Program-made: the position numbers and the translations under genes
DNA from: Knoxdaviesia capensis
Taxonomy: Eukaryota > Ascomycota > Sordariomycetes > Microascales > Gondwanamycetaceae
NCBI GenBank assembly: GCA_001510575.1
Contig: LNGK01000008.1
Coordinates: 446,340-510,339, forward strand
Length of the DNA stretch: 64,000 nucleotides
Direction of reading: 5' to 3'
Part shown: piece by piece, positions 47,652-59,252 of the stretch
Position numbering within the stretch: position 1 is the stretch's first letter
Layout of the letters: every line of letters starts with the position of its first letter
The notes under the pieces: model-generated
Databases searched by the model: none
Told to the model about the DNA's origin: nothing
The model's input: only the letters and a program-made list of their open reading frames with translations

Positions 47652-48610
47652 AAGGGGCATCATGGATCTTTCTCCAGAAACAAACTCCCATGATACACAA
47701 TTTGCCTGCCCGCATTCACGCCCTCATTGTCCCGGCCATAGAGGATCACATATTCTATTTCCATAGCATTTCAGCAGTATCCCGTTCATTTCCTGAATCG
47801 AACTCATGTTCAATTAGCATTGAAAAAAGCATTAGGGTAATCTCCCCAGAGTTGTCACCGCCGGAGATGCAACGAAAAAGATGGACACCACTTCAAAGTA
47901 TTCGATAAAACACAATCTGCTGCGGTGAATATGCACGCGCGCAATGAATAGTATAAAAGTTCACCTCGATAACAGCAGAAAAACAGAAAGGATTGTGTGC
48001 AATGCTAGATGACGCACAGGTATCACAGGGGCCGTGTACTTTTTCCCAAAATACCCAAAAACACCGCCTCTCACGAGGCCAAAGGAATGAACAGAAATCA
48101 CTGCATCATACAAGCAAAGAATAAAAAACAAAAATGCCTGTCCGGAGGCTTCCCGGGCTATGTGGCAGTAACAGAAAAAAACACTGAAAAAGGGGGTATG
48201 TATGGATCAGAAGATGAAAAAACGCAATTTTTTATGAGAGTTCGTAAAAGTCAAGGCATATCCCGAGGTACTCTGTGGCCAAAGTCCAGGGTATCAAGGA
48301 GAGAAAGAGAAAAGTCAGGCACGCTAATGAAGTGAAATGGAAACATAAAACCAGCAATCAGAGAGACGAGGATTGATGAGCGCTGATAATGCCGAGTTCA
48401 AGAGGAATAACTGAAGTGAGGAAAAGACGGGCCCTCCAAAATGGAAGTAAAGAAAGCTCACCCGCTGGTGGGAAACAGGCCAGAAACGAACGACAGGCAC
48501 TCTTGCATGGCGAAAAGAGTCATAGCGTGGGGTGTTTTTGGCTTCAAGGCTTAGACGTGTGACTGCAATCCTAGATAGGGCCCGGTCGAGAATCCTCCCA
48601 ACGCCGTCCC
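47652..48610. other. Intergenic region, nothing recognised
   Basis: Shared 3' flank between the small gene and the DUF1765 gene. It is somewhat AT-rich and contains no supported gene. Confidence 0.55.
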
Positions 48611-51600
48611 TCATCCTCTACGAGCATCCACAGCCAGAAGGGGCACCTCGACTTCATTGAGTCCTAGAATTCCCTCCTCGCGGCGACGCTCGATAAAGCT
48701 ATTGCACTCATTGACGATAATGCCCCATTCAGCCAGAGCCCGTCCACAGTACACAGCAGTTTGCGCATACGCGCCGGTCGGCTTCATGGGCCGGGTGGCC
48801 ACCTCGACCGGCTTAGGAGTGTTCGCAACCGGAGAATAACAAATAGACCGGTCGGAAATGTTGATGCTGGCACTGGCTCGCTCGGTGCTCGAATCGTCCT
48901 GGTATTCGCTGCTTCGCCGGGAGTACATCGAGCCGAACGACGATCGGCGGGATCGCGAGGGCTCGACATAGTCTAGAGGCATTGGATTCTTTGCATCGTT
49001 AATGAGGCCCTGGGGCCGGTTTCCGGAGACCTTGCGCGTCGCAGCGGGAAGGCCAGCAGGGATCGGAGGCTGGCTACCAGAACGGCACCGGGCACTAACC
49101 CAGGCTTGGGCCGGGGCCGGAAGCTTGGGGCGAGTCAGAATGCGATTTTGAAGCGGCAGATCCGCAGCCGGATACCAGCTCAGGATAAACCGGAACACGT
49201 ATTTCTGAGCCTCATACAGCAGCGAGGAGCCGGTGGACGAAGCATCGGAAGAGACAGTAGAAGAAAAGTTGAACGGCGACGAGGAACTAGAGTTCTTCGG
49301 CGGCGGAGGCGGGCCACTGCCGGCACGTGTACGAACTGCCACAGTACCAGACGAAGATGGAGCCCCAGAGACCGGATCCACGTCGGGATTGGTCGACAGC
49401 GCCTTGCTGATGTTCAGGAAAGACCAGCGCTTCTTCGGATCAGCCTTGCTTGTATTGCTAAGCTCCGGTTCAGCAGAGTCTGAGGTGGGAGGAGGCTTTC
49501 CAATCGAGTCGAAGCCCATAAACATTCCAGGATGAGTAGTAGCAACTTCGCTTCTGATAATCACGAACTGCTTGCCAGGGGCCGGAAAGTTGGGCGCGGT
49601 CGAAGGCGGAAGAACTTTTCTGGTCTCGGCGTCTTGCTTCAGATACAGATAGTGCGACCACACACGCTTAAGTCTCGAGGCCACGACGATGAATATCTTC
49701 GAATCAACCTTGTTAGCACAGCCAGTATCGCGGCAGATTCTCCAGCAAAGGAGTCTCATGTAATATCCACGAATCATCGGGCACCAATGGTTGAAGAAGG
49801 TGGCAAATGTTTCTTCGGTGAGCAACCAATCCAAGCAAAGCTCCTCCTTGCGCTGTGGGTCCCGGCAAATGGCATCCCAGCTGGTATAGATGAGACATAG
49901 AACCCGGATTTCCGTCATCGAGTTCATCGACTTGAGCATCAGCTTGCACACGTCAAACCAGAACGGCCAATCAATGTACTCCACGGCACTGGGTGCAGTC
50001 AGCTCTCTATCCCCGCTTCCAGTGCCCTGAGTATCATAAGCGAGAAAAGCTTCCTCGAGGAACTCGCAAAGGGTGATACAGGCATTCTGATTGAACTGGG
50101 ATGTCCGCCGCACAACGGCTTGCATCATAGCCATGAAGGCCTCGGCAAATGAATGACGAGCATCCACAACTGACACTGATGTCTCGGATAAAAAGTCCTT
50201 CAAAAGCTTGATGAGGCGATTTTCAGCCATGCCCTTGAGCAAGTCGTTAGGAATCGCCGGAAGAGCGGCAGCAAATGCGTCGGCCCCATATGAATCGGAA
50301 ATCATCGGGAGCATAGAGAACGCTTCAATGGCAGCGTGGCGATGGATGGTGGTGTCAAGGATCGAGAGAATTTGCGCGTGAACAAGGACAAAGGCGGGCG
50401 AGCGAGCCTTTTCGATCAGGGGAAGCCCGGCAGGCATGAATCCTTCGGAAAGGATGTGGAAATACTTGCAGAAGATGAACATGAGGTCGGTGTCTCTACC
50501 CTGCCACCGAGGCACCCATGCCCCATTCCACGATAGGTTGTCAAGATTCTCGGGTAGTTCAGGGATGTGCTGAAGGCTTCCAACCATTTCCTTCGCACTG
50601 GACCAGCCCAGAGATCCCACAGCCGGAGGAAAAAAGGACACGATGTCGTCGCTATCGCCGGTGTTTCGTCGGGGGAGCTTGAAGGCGTCGGCAGCTCTCT
50701 GGACTAGCGAAGGCGTGAGGCGCCAAAGGCGGACAAGCATCTCGGCAATTCCTGGGACGAAAAAGAAGGCGAAAGCGCAAGCCTTGGCGCAGAAGTTGAC
50801 AATAGCCACGGAGGCATGTCGCTGTGACATGCGTTCCACAACGATCTCCATCTGGGCAACTAGGTTCGACACAAACATGGTCCGGACCCGGCGATCGGCA
50901 GATTCCGAGGCAAGCTCTTCGGCGGCCGCGGCAAGGTCGCTACGGGAAGATCCAGAGCTGGTTGTCCATGACCGAGCGCGCACTTTCTCGGCAGGAGATC
51001 TTTCTGCTAGGGGTAGCATGTACGAAGTGGTTTGACGCCACTCCGGTCTCATCATGACAAGAGTTGCAGCCTCAACCAGCGGGACACGGTCAATTCCGGG
51101 AACCTGCTGATTCAAGCCAGATCCGCCAAGAAGGTCGAGCAGACTACCCCACCACTGGTTGAGGATGACGGCACGACGCTCAATGGCCTTAGAAGACAAC
51201 AGCTTGTGTGACGAGTTGCCGGCATAGCGACGCAGAAATGGAAGCAGGACCACTCGCACAAGGTGCATACGCTGGGCAGTAGTCTTTGAGTCGAATCTCA
51301 TGTGCTCTCCTTCAATGCCGTTGAAAATGGCTTCGAGCGGATCGGCGTCCAAGGGCCGCTGGTCGCAGGGCAAATCGTCGATGGAGACGGTGGTGTTCGT
51401 TTCGGAAATTGAATTGGTCTGAGACGAGTCTCTAGCCGGGGGAGCCAAACTAGAAGAGCTCGAGCTGCAGTTATCAGAGTCGGGAGTAGAGCTCAGCTTA
51501 GCTAGAACGCTCGTGGGACGTTGCCGCATTCTCGATAGGTAATTGGAAGCACGGGAAAAGGTCTTGGGTGTGGATGAACGTGGAGGCTCGGGAACGGTAG

Positions 51601-52384
51601 AGGAAACTATCACATCAGGAGTATCCTTCCCAGAAGGGGGAGTACGAGGATGAACAATAACTGAAGGCATGGTGGTTTCGGTCGTCGAGGGCCGATTCCG
51701 AGTCGCCGGATCGGGCTTGGGGCTAGAAGATGAGGAAGAAGACTGTAGGTAGGGAGCGGGCGACGGAGACCGAGAGTCAGTAGCCCAGGAAGATCGGGCA
51801 AAAGAAGCAAGAGAATTGGACAGTGAACGGCGACGAAAGGAGCGAGAAGAATCTTGGTCGTCTTGAGAAGCAGTGTCGCTGCTTAGAGACGTCATGGTGT
51901 TTGATCGAGAAAACCGTATTGAGGCGCGGCCTCGATTGTCGGTCGCCGCATGACGAGTATGGGAATCGGAGAGAAGTTGCAAAAGGTCAGTGGCCGACTT
52001 TGACGAAGGGAACCAAGATCTCGGGCGTTCGTTGGGAGCGTCATTCTTGGTAACTAGCTTCTTAGGCACATCTTGGTGTTGCGGGAGTGGGCGAGAAGGA
52101 GGTTGTTGCGATTCAAGGCGAGAATCTGAGGGCTTGGTCCTCGAAAATGTCGAGCTCGAAAGCTTCAGAGAGGGAGCCATGTGCAAATTGTCGTCGGAAA
52201 AGGTGCTTTGCGCAGAAAGACTGCTCTCGAAGGAATCAAGAAGGCTCGGAAAGTTCTGGGTGACGGGCAGGAGAAAAGGGTCCGAGGAGTGGAGGGAGGA
52301 CAGATCCGACGCAGAGTGTGATCTGTGAAACATGGAAGGAGATTCACCGACGGCCGGAGCCATGGTAAACATGTGCGCGTTCAT
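48611..52384 (-). CDS. DUF1765/UPF0592 family protein
   Basis: A single-exon gene of 1,257 residues if it starts at the ATG at 52384; ATGs at 52372 and 52363 are equally possible. The first 330 residues are Ser-rich and disordered, with many SxS and RxxS motifs that suggest phosphorylation (inference). The conserved helical part runs from about residue 340 to 930 and includes SSKAIERRAVILNQWWGSLL. It also includes a DUF1765 core with DWPFWFDVCKLMLKSMNSMT and LDWLLTEETFATFFNHWCPM. A disordered segment follows, and then a conserved C-terminal piece around EAQKYVFRFILSWYPAADLP. Relatives include fission yeast C7D4.03c. The molecular function is not established. Some hydrophobic helices might touch membranes, but no clear transmembrane segment is visible. 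Confidence 0.88.
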   Translation of the reverse strand: MNAHMFTMAPAVGESPSMFHRSHSASDLSSLHSSDPFLLPVTQNFPSLLDSFESSLSAQSTFSDDNLHMAPSLKLSSSTFSRTKPSDSRLESQQPPSRPLPQHQDVPKKLVTKNDAPNERPRSWFPSSKSATDLLQLLSDSHTRHAATDNRGRASIRFSRSNTMTSLSSDTASQDDQDSSRSFRRRSLSNSLASFARSSWATDSRSPSPAPYLQSSSSSSSPKPDPATRNRPSTTETTMPSVIVHPRTPPSGKDTPDVIVSSTVPEPPRSSTPKTFSRASNYLSRMRQRPTSVLAKLSSTPDSDNCSSSSSSLAPPARDSSQTNSISETNTTVSIDDLPCDQRPLDADPLEAIFNGIEGEHMRFDSKTTAQRMHLVRVVLLPFLRRYAGNSSHKLLSSKAIERRAVILNQWWGSLLDLLGGSGLNQQVPGIDRVPLVEAATLVMMRPEWRQTTSYMLPLAERSPAEKVRARSWTTSSGSSRSDLAAAAEELASESADRRVRTMFVSNLVAQMEIVVERMSQRHASVAIVNFCAKACAFAFFFVPGIAEMLVRLWRLTPSLVQRAADAFKLPRRNTGDSDDIVSFFPPAVGSLGWSSAKEMVGSLQHIPELPENLDNLSWNGAWVPRWQGRDTDLMFIFCKYFHILSEGFMPAGLPLIEKARSPAFVLVHAQILSILDTTIHRHAAIEAFSMLPMISDSYGADAFAAALPAIPNDLLKGMAENRLIKLLKDFLSETSVSVVDARHSFAEAFMAMMQAVVRRTSQFNQNACITLCEFLEEAFLAYDTQGTGSGDRELTAPSAVEYIDWPFWFDVCKLMLKSMNSMTEIRVLCLIYTSWDAICRDPQRKEELCLDWLLTEETFATFFNHWCPMIRGYYMRLLCWRICRDTGCANKVDSKIFIVVASRLKRVWSHYLYLKQDAETRKVLPPSTAPNFPAPGKQFVIIRSEVATTHPGMFMGFDSIGKPPPTSDSAEPELSNTSKADPKKRWSFLNISKALSTNPDVDPVSGAPSSSGTVAVRTRAGSGPPPPPKNSSSSSPFNFSSTVSSDASSTGSSLLYEAQKYVFRFILSWYPAADLPLQNRILTRPKLPAPAQAWVSARCRSGSQPPIPAGLPAATRKVSGNRPQGLINDAKNPMPLDYVEPSRSRRSSFGSMYSRRSSEYQDDSSTERASASINISDRSICYSPVANTPKPVEVATRPMKPTGAYAQTAVYCGRALAEWGIIVNECNSFIERRREEGILGLNEVEVPLLAVDARRG

Positions 52385-55300
52385 CTCATGGCAAAATGGC
52401 AGAAACTGTCGAATGTTCAACGGGATCTGGCAGGGAAGTGAGGTTGCCCGGGAATAGACAATTGATCGTCTCGGATATTATCGAAAACAACAAATAATAA
52501 TATGAGGAGGCTCAGAAACCTGAGTAGAAGTGATTTTCCCCCTTAAGGGTATAACGTGAGAGTGAAAGTATCTCCTAGAACCAGATATAGAAACGAGTGA
52601 TCTGGAGAGGTTGGTATCTAATGGATGATTACTAGTTGGGCCTTCTTGGGGTTTCTTCTTTCTGCTGAGAAGATGATTAGAGATAGGAAATGGCCAGTCA
52701 CGTAAAGGACTCGCTGAAAAATTAAAATAAAACCCGGAAAAGAAAAAAAAAAGTAGCAAGCTGGAAAATATCCGTATATAGAACTGAAGGGTAGGAGTGT
52801 GTCGATCAAGTGCCTATATGATACAGTAATTATGGTTAGAGACAAGGCACAGAACCAAGTAATGGATAACATAAAAGATGACCCTCCAGGGTCCTGAAGA
52901 GAGCCGCCACAAGGCGGGCAGATACAATGGATATGCAAGACCACAGGGCATGTACTGTGTGTGTGCTCTATAGAAATACAATGCAGAAGGAAAGCCATAG
53001 CCGTTAGGGGTATATGCAAGATGCAAACAATAGTGACAATAATAAGAAGAAATCAAGTATTGGCAAGCATAGAGTGTTTCTCATTGTGCATAAGGCGGAG
53101 GATGTGTAAGTGGTGAGTGATCTAAACAAGGGATGGGAAAGAAGGTGGCCCAGGATATAAGGTGAGTTGCAGACTTGCAGTTTTGGGACATGCATACGAC
53201 TTGATATTGAGGATTATATGCAAGGCAAGAAGAGGAAATGTTACCTCGCACAGCATGAGGTGCGCGGCCTGATAGGAGAGATTGTGAGGGAGCTTCAGTA
53301 GAATTAGCTCAGCGAAGAAGCTTCACGGCCCAGGCAAGTGACGGAGAGAACCAACTAGGAACTGAACGTGGGGGGTTGAGAAAGGCGTGATTAAGACAAA
53401 GGCAGATCAGGCAGAGTGGAAAGAGACGGAAATACACGGACGGGAGAGTTCTGGGTAATATGGGCGATCACGGAGCGGAGGAGCAGGCGAACCACTAAAA
53501 CTATCGTATGGTCGGCGTGTGAGTTTGAGTGCGTGGGAGGGAGTGGGAGAAGAGCGAGCCCCAAGAAGAAGTCAAGGTTGGATTGGGGTCGAAAGACAGA
53601 TAAGCCGAATTCGGGCACTTGCTGAGAAATACCGGACACGACTGGGGGGCGTGAAGGATTCGTAGAGTCGCAGCGCAGTAACATACAACGAATGTATCTA
53701 GAGAATGACGGTCGGAATCAAGCCGTGACTCGCCAGGGCCGACAACGGTTCGAGGGCCAAGTCTGGAGATACACAGGCACGATCGGAGACGGCAGGCGGC
53801 GGAGGGATTAAGAAAGATCGCGAGTCCTGGACGAAGACGAAGAGTCAAGCACGGGATCAAGAGTTCGAGAGATGGCAAAGTCGAAATAAGCGAGAGCAAG
53901 AGGACTGGAGGTGTGAATCAGGTCCTCTGAATCAGAACGGAGGAAGACGATTCTTGATGTATGGTCGTATTAGGAACAGAGAAAACAGCGTGCCAGAAAA
54001 GACAAAGCAAAAAACACGGCCCACGGCACATAGAAGCAAGAAAAGAAGTACAGCACAGCACAACGCAGAATAGCAGCTATAAGCGAACGGGATGGAAAAC
54101 GATGCAAGACTTGAAAAAGAAGAAGAAGAAGAAGAAAAGAACGAACCCCAGCCAAAAACCAACGAGAACGCAACAGAAAAAATTATGGAGGGGAGAAGAT
54201 AATTTGAGAACGGAGAGAGAGAATTTACAAGGGGAGGGAAAAAAATGAAAAAGAAAAAAAGGCACAAGAATACGAACCGACCAGAAAGAAAAGAACAGAA
54301 GACTGACTAAAATAGGGCAAGGGGTAATACTAAGAAGGGAACACGCCGGCCGATTTTAGCGGGCAGTCTGCCTTTTTTTAGTTCTAGGTCAACCCTGTTA
54401 GACAACTTGGCTCTTTGTTGTCAAAAGAGAATGTCTGTGTTGAATGTGGAAAGACCGCATACAACGATTGGACGGAAGGGGAAGGGGCAGCCACCAGGAA
54501 AACCGAGGAAGGAACTGGTAGGGTGTGGTGGGTTGAAGAGGACCAAAAAGAAGGCGCGGCCAAGCCCGGGAAACAGTGGCAAAAGGAAGGTGGAAGGAAC
54601 AGCACAACTGTCCGGCGCGACTGCTTCTGCGGAGAGGCCAGCGGGAGTACCAGGAGGTACCGAGTATCTTTCATATCTACAGTTAGGATAGGGCTACAGT
54701 AAAACAGTGAAGGCAGATCATCACATCAAGAGCACACTGCTGGATGTGAAAACCACCAGGGAGCGCATCATGCTGGCAGCAGATCCGAAAGCCAAAGAGA
54801 AGGACCGGGGAAACCGACCTGAGAGATTCGTGACAAGAACTTGTGTAGCGCGCACAGGCCGGCGTCGATGGCGTGCAAAATGAGAAAAAGAGGGTGTGCT
54901 GTGGTCAAGGTCGGTGGCAAAAGCGTGCCATGGGCGATTGAGATGGGGCTAAAGACGTTGGCGAAAGGGGGGGGCGTGTGTGTTGTTCTGACGGCATGTC
55001 GAACACTGCAAATATACGAAAAGCCTCTCGTACAAACACCGGTGAATATGGGCAGCGAGCAAAAGCGTGCGTTTGTACGGTATTTTGCGTACTGTACCAC
55101 TACCTACCGACCGCACATATGCCTGGAAAGGGGGGACGAAAGTCGAGGCAGCCCACAGTCAATAAGGTTGTTGGAACCTGTCTGTCCAGGACGAGGAAAC
55201 TGCTGATATCACCGTTGTGTCTCCCCTGCTGTACGCATATATACCGTAGGGACAAGCCGTTCAGTTCTGTATGTATAGTATGCTTGAACCTCACAGGGCC

Positions 55301-58226
55301 GGAGAGAACTGGTCTTGCATGTCACACAGGTGATACCACACACACACACGCACTCTCACATACATTCGAACAGCTCTGGTCGGACGAAGGAAGCCTAAGT
55401 TCCGGGGTTTGGAGATGGAAACACAAAGAAAGAGAAGGGATACATTTCAGACGCATGCACTGTCCTAATCATAGCCTTGACTACTCATACTAGACACAGT
55501 GGCCGTGGTGTAACGGCCGGATGTACCGTAGATCCTTCTCCCCAATGTCCGTGATCTACTGTACAGTACTGTGATGACCCGGGGCTCTCTGTCTTCAGGT
55601 GTTTTTTTAGAATACCGCCAGAAAGAGTTAGGAAATGGCGGAGATTAACCAGACGTAGGTGCTAGTAAGAAAACGTGCATGCATGCTACTGCAACGATGA
55701 GGAGACGAGAGGACCAGGCGCCACCATATAGCACAACAGCAGAGATACCTACACACAATCCTGTGATTCTGTCTTTCTCACAGACATCTTCAAACCCACC
55801 CTCAACATTAAATGACAAGCCCCAAGCCACGCGCTCTCTCTGTTCTCTCTCTCCCTTGCCTCCACTTTCCACTACCGAAGCGGGCTTCTGCAGACGTTAG
55901 ATTAACTGCATGAAAAATCCAAACGCGTGTTTTGGAGTTTCGTGTTTTTTTCTTTTTTGCGCTCTTTATCCTGAAGCTGACGTTAGAGCATACTTACACT
56001 TAATAATCTTTTCTCTGCGGGTGCCCGTTTCCTCAAGTAAATGGAATTAACTCGTTGTCTGCCAGGAGCTTCTCCCGAACGCATTATCAGTTTGAGAGAG
56101 GCAAGCGAGAAGAAAAAACGTGTTGATTGCCCCCTGGCCGGCGAACCCACTTTACCGAAAGAAAAGACAAAGATACGATACCATCAACTTTGGGAAGCCC
56201 CTCACCGCCGTCAGAATTCGACGGGGTTGCCCTGTCTGCTTGGCCTCTTCGCTTCAGTGAAATTCGGTGGCGTCCTCTTCCCAAAGGTCTGTCGCATTGA
56301 CGGCCATAACCTGTGCGGCAACCCTTCGTGGTATCTCAATGACCCGGTCAAAGTCTATTGGACGACAGGAATTTGGGTTAAATAGCGGCGGGCTATACCA
56401 CGCTCTTTTCTTATGCCTGTCGGTGACCCACCTATATCATCCCGTGTGTTAAGTGTGCAATCCTCTGTGCGGACAAATACGTCCCGTGTATCCGGGATCT
56501 GTGGGCTGGTTTCCTTGGTCGTGTTTTCTCGGTGGAACTGTCACTCCGGGAGTGTTGCTTTCGCGTCGTGGATTTACGGCTCTGCGTGTACGGAACATAC
56601 TGTACTCGTGTGTGTGTGTGTGCGTGTGTGCAAGGCCCAGTGAAATATCTCTCCCTCAGAAGAGTAGCAAACAAAGACAAGTCGTCCGACCTGTGTGGTA
56701 AAGCGCCTTTGTCTCGTCGGCAAGGGGTGGATATCAGAGAAGAAAGAAGAAGAACACAAAAAGGAACAGCCGCTCCACCCTCATCTACCCTCGCTAACCG
56801 TCACCATATCTACGCCACACTAATATAGTCCACGATCCCGAGCTATCATTTTGTGACTACTGGAGATGCGAAGAACTCGCCTAATTCTTTCTTTTCTTGT
56901 GGTCCTTTTCTCTTCCTGCTTATTCTCCTATCTGCCGTTTAGTGTATTTCGGAATTAACCTGTACATTCAACCTGTAATGCACAACCACAGTCATCGTTT
57001 GCTCATACTAATAACTGCTCGCTATATAACCTTATGTGGCAAAAGGCTCTGCTGTACTGTAACCCTTTAGCCTTTTTCTCCCACCTGTCGTGTGTGTTGT
57101 GCCGTATTGTTGGAGCTGATATTAGTGCTGCGACCCTCTCACGGTTGGTCTGTGGTGTAACACGGATCTTACGAGAACACACAAAGCCCGGGAAAAAAAT
57201 ATGTTCTGCGGCATGGGGTCAAGTCCAGAAAGTCCGTTCTGAGGTACTATTGTTTTTTAGTCTCCTTGGCGAGTCCATAAGCTCGGTGGCGGCCTTGATC
57301 GTTCTATCAATATGACAAGCCTGAGATGATGTTCATGTTTAGGGTTAGGGTTTGGGCTTTACCGCCTGCCGCTTGGGATTTCAGACCTTGTACTCGACAC
57401 GCTGGGGTTTCCAACAACTGGCTTTCGATACTATCTACAACGGATTAGCCGCCTCATGGTTCAAGGTTATGCGAACTATCTTTTTGTTGGACATAATTTT
57501 TTGCTGATATTCGTGCATGCATATACATATCCACCCTCCCCCCCTTTTTCTTGTCCTCTGTCCTGATACGACGGCTGACCTTACAGCTCCTGTAGCTAAG
57601 AAACGGTGATTATAGCTGGAGATGCAATAAACGAAACACAAGCGAACGATATCGCACTGCGTTATATGCAGTGGACACACCCAAGAAAAACCAGCCAATA
57701 TTTGGGATATTTTGGAGGGGACAACATGCAGGCCTTGACTAAACTATCAGATCACCGCGCATATACGTGGCTGGTGTTATATGCCTGAACGGATTTCCCT
57801 CTCGCATTTAAGTACCTATGCAGTTTTACTCGATACTGACTTGGAGCTAGCTGTGCCGTATATAAGTTGGGTATCAAGAAAGCATTTTATTTGATGGGGG
57901 GGGGTTTCTTTTTCTCAGCCGCTCCCCAAGCTACGCCAGAGATGGAAATTCAGCTAAGGAGGCCGAAGAAAGAACAACCAAATTACAAGGTGCAAGTCGT
58001 GTGAATCCGTGAGAGACGAGAGCAAGCCCCGAGGAAACATTCTTAATCTCATTAGACATCGCAATCATTGAACTACACATCGTCACTAATAATACATATA
58101 GATATCACGGAGAAAGTGCTCTATTTTTAAACCACGGCACCATCCCATCATCCACCCAGGCCCAGGGCTACGAGTGTGCCCAGACTTGTCGACCCATCTG
58201 CCTTGGCCATGTGGCCTTCATCGTTC
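52385..58226. other. Gene-poor region east of the DUF1765 gene
   Basis: The first 1.5 kb is the promoter side of the DUF1765 gene, with pyrimidine-rich minus-strand tracts near 54110-54150. I see no protein-like open frame, transposon ends or RNA gene. A telomere-like TTAGGGTTAGGG lies at 57339-57350, and TACTGTA-type motifs at 52822, 54695, 55090, 55557, 55562, 56598 and 57055. Confidence 0.5.
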
Positions 58227-59252
58227 CTAGAACTTCGTCCCATACACGTCCAGCGCCTGTCCTGTCACATGCTGAGTCCGACAAATCGCAGCGTGGACGG
58301 CAAGCAGACGGGGGCTGCGGGGGGTCAACCGTTGTCGTGCGAGCATAGCGTCCGAACCACGGGCCGGCTCGGGCTGCGAATGGCGCGTGGTCCGACCGAG
58401 TCGACCCGGTATATACGGGGGGTTTCCGCTCCGAGCACGGGTTCGAAAAAAACCTTTCAGATAAGCCAAACGCGCTATGGAGGCCGGGTGTTAGGGTTGT
58501 AGCATTCTTTGGGCCTTCGATGAGGTCGCGCATACCGACATCAAACATGTCGAGGATTGCGAGAGCGCTTCCCCGGGCGGTTGCTACCGCCTCGCCTTGC
58601 CCCTCCATACTAAACAGGGAGGGCGGTATAATATGAGCTCCTTGAAGATCGTCGATAGGTTCGGCGATGTCAAGCAGACTGACACCATCGTCATCCATCG
58701 CGTCATCACCATCACGGTCCACCCGAAGTCGTGCCTGGTCGACGCTGGAAGTACGAGAAACGACGCGGCGATACCTATCGCGAATTTGGCAGTCCCGCCG
58801 TAGGTTCGTTCCCCGGGACGTGGAGCCGGAGAGAGAGGCTGGCGTTGGCTGGGGTGATCGTGCTGCCACGGCTTTGACTAAAATAGAATTATTTAGGTTA
58901 ACGTTCTATGCTAAAGGGTCGTCTTCTACAGAGCTTTGGATAGTGGACTATTTTTTTTTTTACTGAAGAATGACTGGAGGAACATATCCTTAGATTGCTG
59001 AGATTGAGAGAGGCCTTCCATCAACCGTATCATTTCAACTCGGCGAAAGGGAGCCGATAGCTGCGCATCTTTATCGAGTTCGGAGAGGATGACGGCAAAG
59101 AGGTGCTCTGCATGTTCTCTCTGGGCCGCATCTTGAAAAAAATAAATAATAGGATGTGGTGTGAAATCGATGCCCTCTTCGAGCTGCCGGGGTTCCGTCT
59201 TTGGTTCCTCTGGGCTCTCGTTCCGTCGTGCTGCAGGCTTTGATAGTGAATA
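58227..59252 (-). pseudogene. HNH_2-type nuclease gene relic (frameshifted)
   Basis: Exon-like block 59252-58964 reads as a helical N-terminal region (FAVILSELDKDAQLSAPFRR, EMIRLMEGLSQSQQSKDMFL). An 86-nt intron (GTAAAA...TTTTAG) joins it in frame to 58877 onward. The HNH_2 domain is recognisable: CQIRDRYRRVVSRT, then LQGAHIIPPSL with the metal-binding His, ALAILDMFDVG, and NATTLTPGLHSAF. The frame breaks at a run of six G at 58319-58324. Beyond it, the family-typical ending PRSPRLLAVHAAICRTQHVT continues in the next frame to a stop at 58227. In CQIRDRYRR an Arg replaces the Cys I expect after RYR. No start codon is found, and the frame is closed by a stop at 59255. These proteins are abundant and of unknown role in filamentous fungi. 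Confidence 0.7.

Noticed and set aside
54415..54702. Frame with a C-x2-C pair (VCVECGKT) resembling a zinc ribbon
   Set aside because: It has only one cysteine pair, no second pair at usable spacing, and lies in purine-rich intergenic DNA with overlapping frames.
55508..55575. Possible tRNA (box A-like TGGTGTAACGG)
   Set aside because: There is no T-arm or box B (GTTCGANTC) within range and no acceptor stem pairing. At most it is a fragment.
56041..56385. 114-residue open frame with an ATG start
   Set aside because: I recognise nothing in it. The composition is mixed and there is no supporting promoter or neighbour context.
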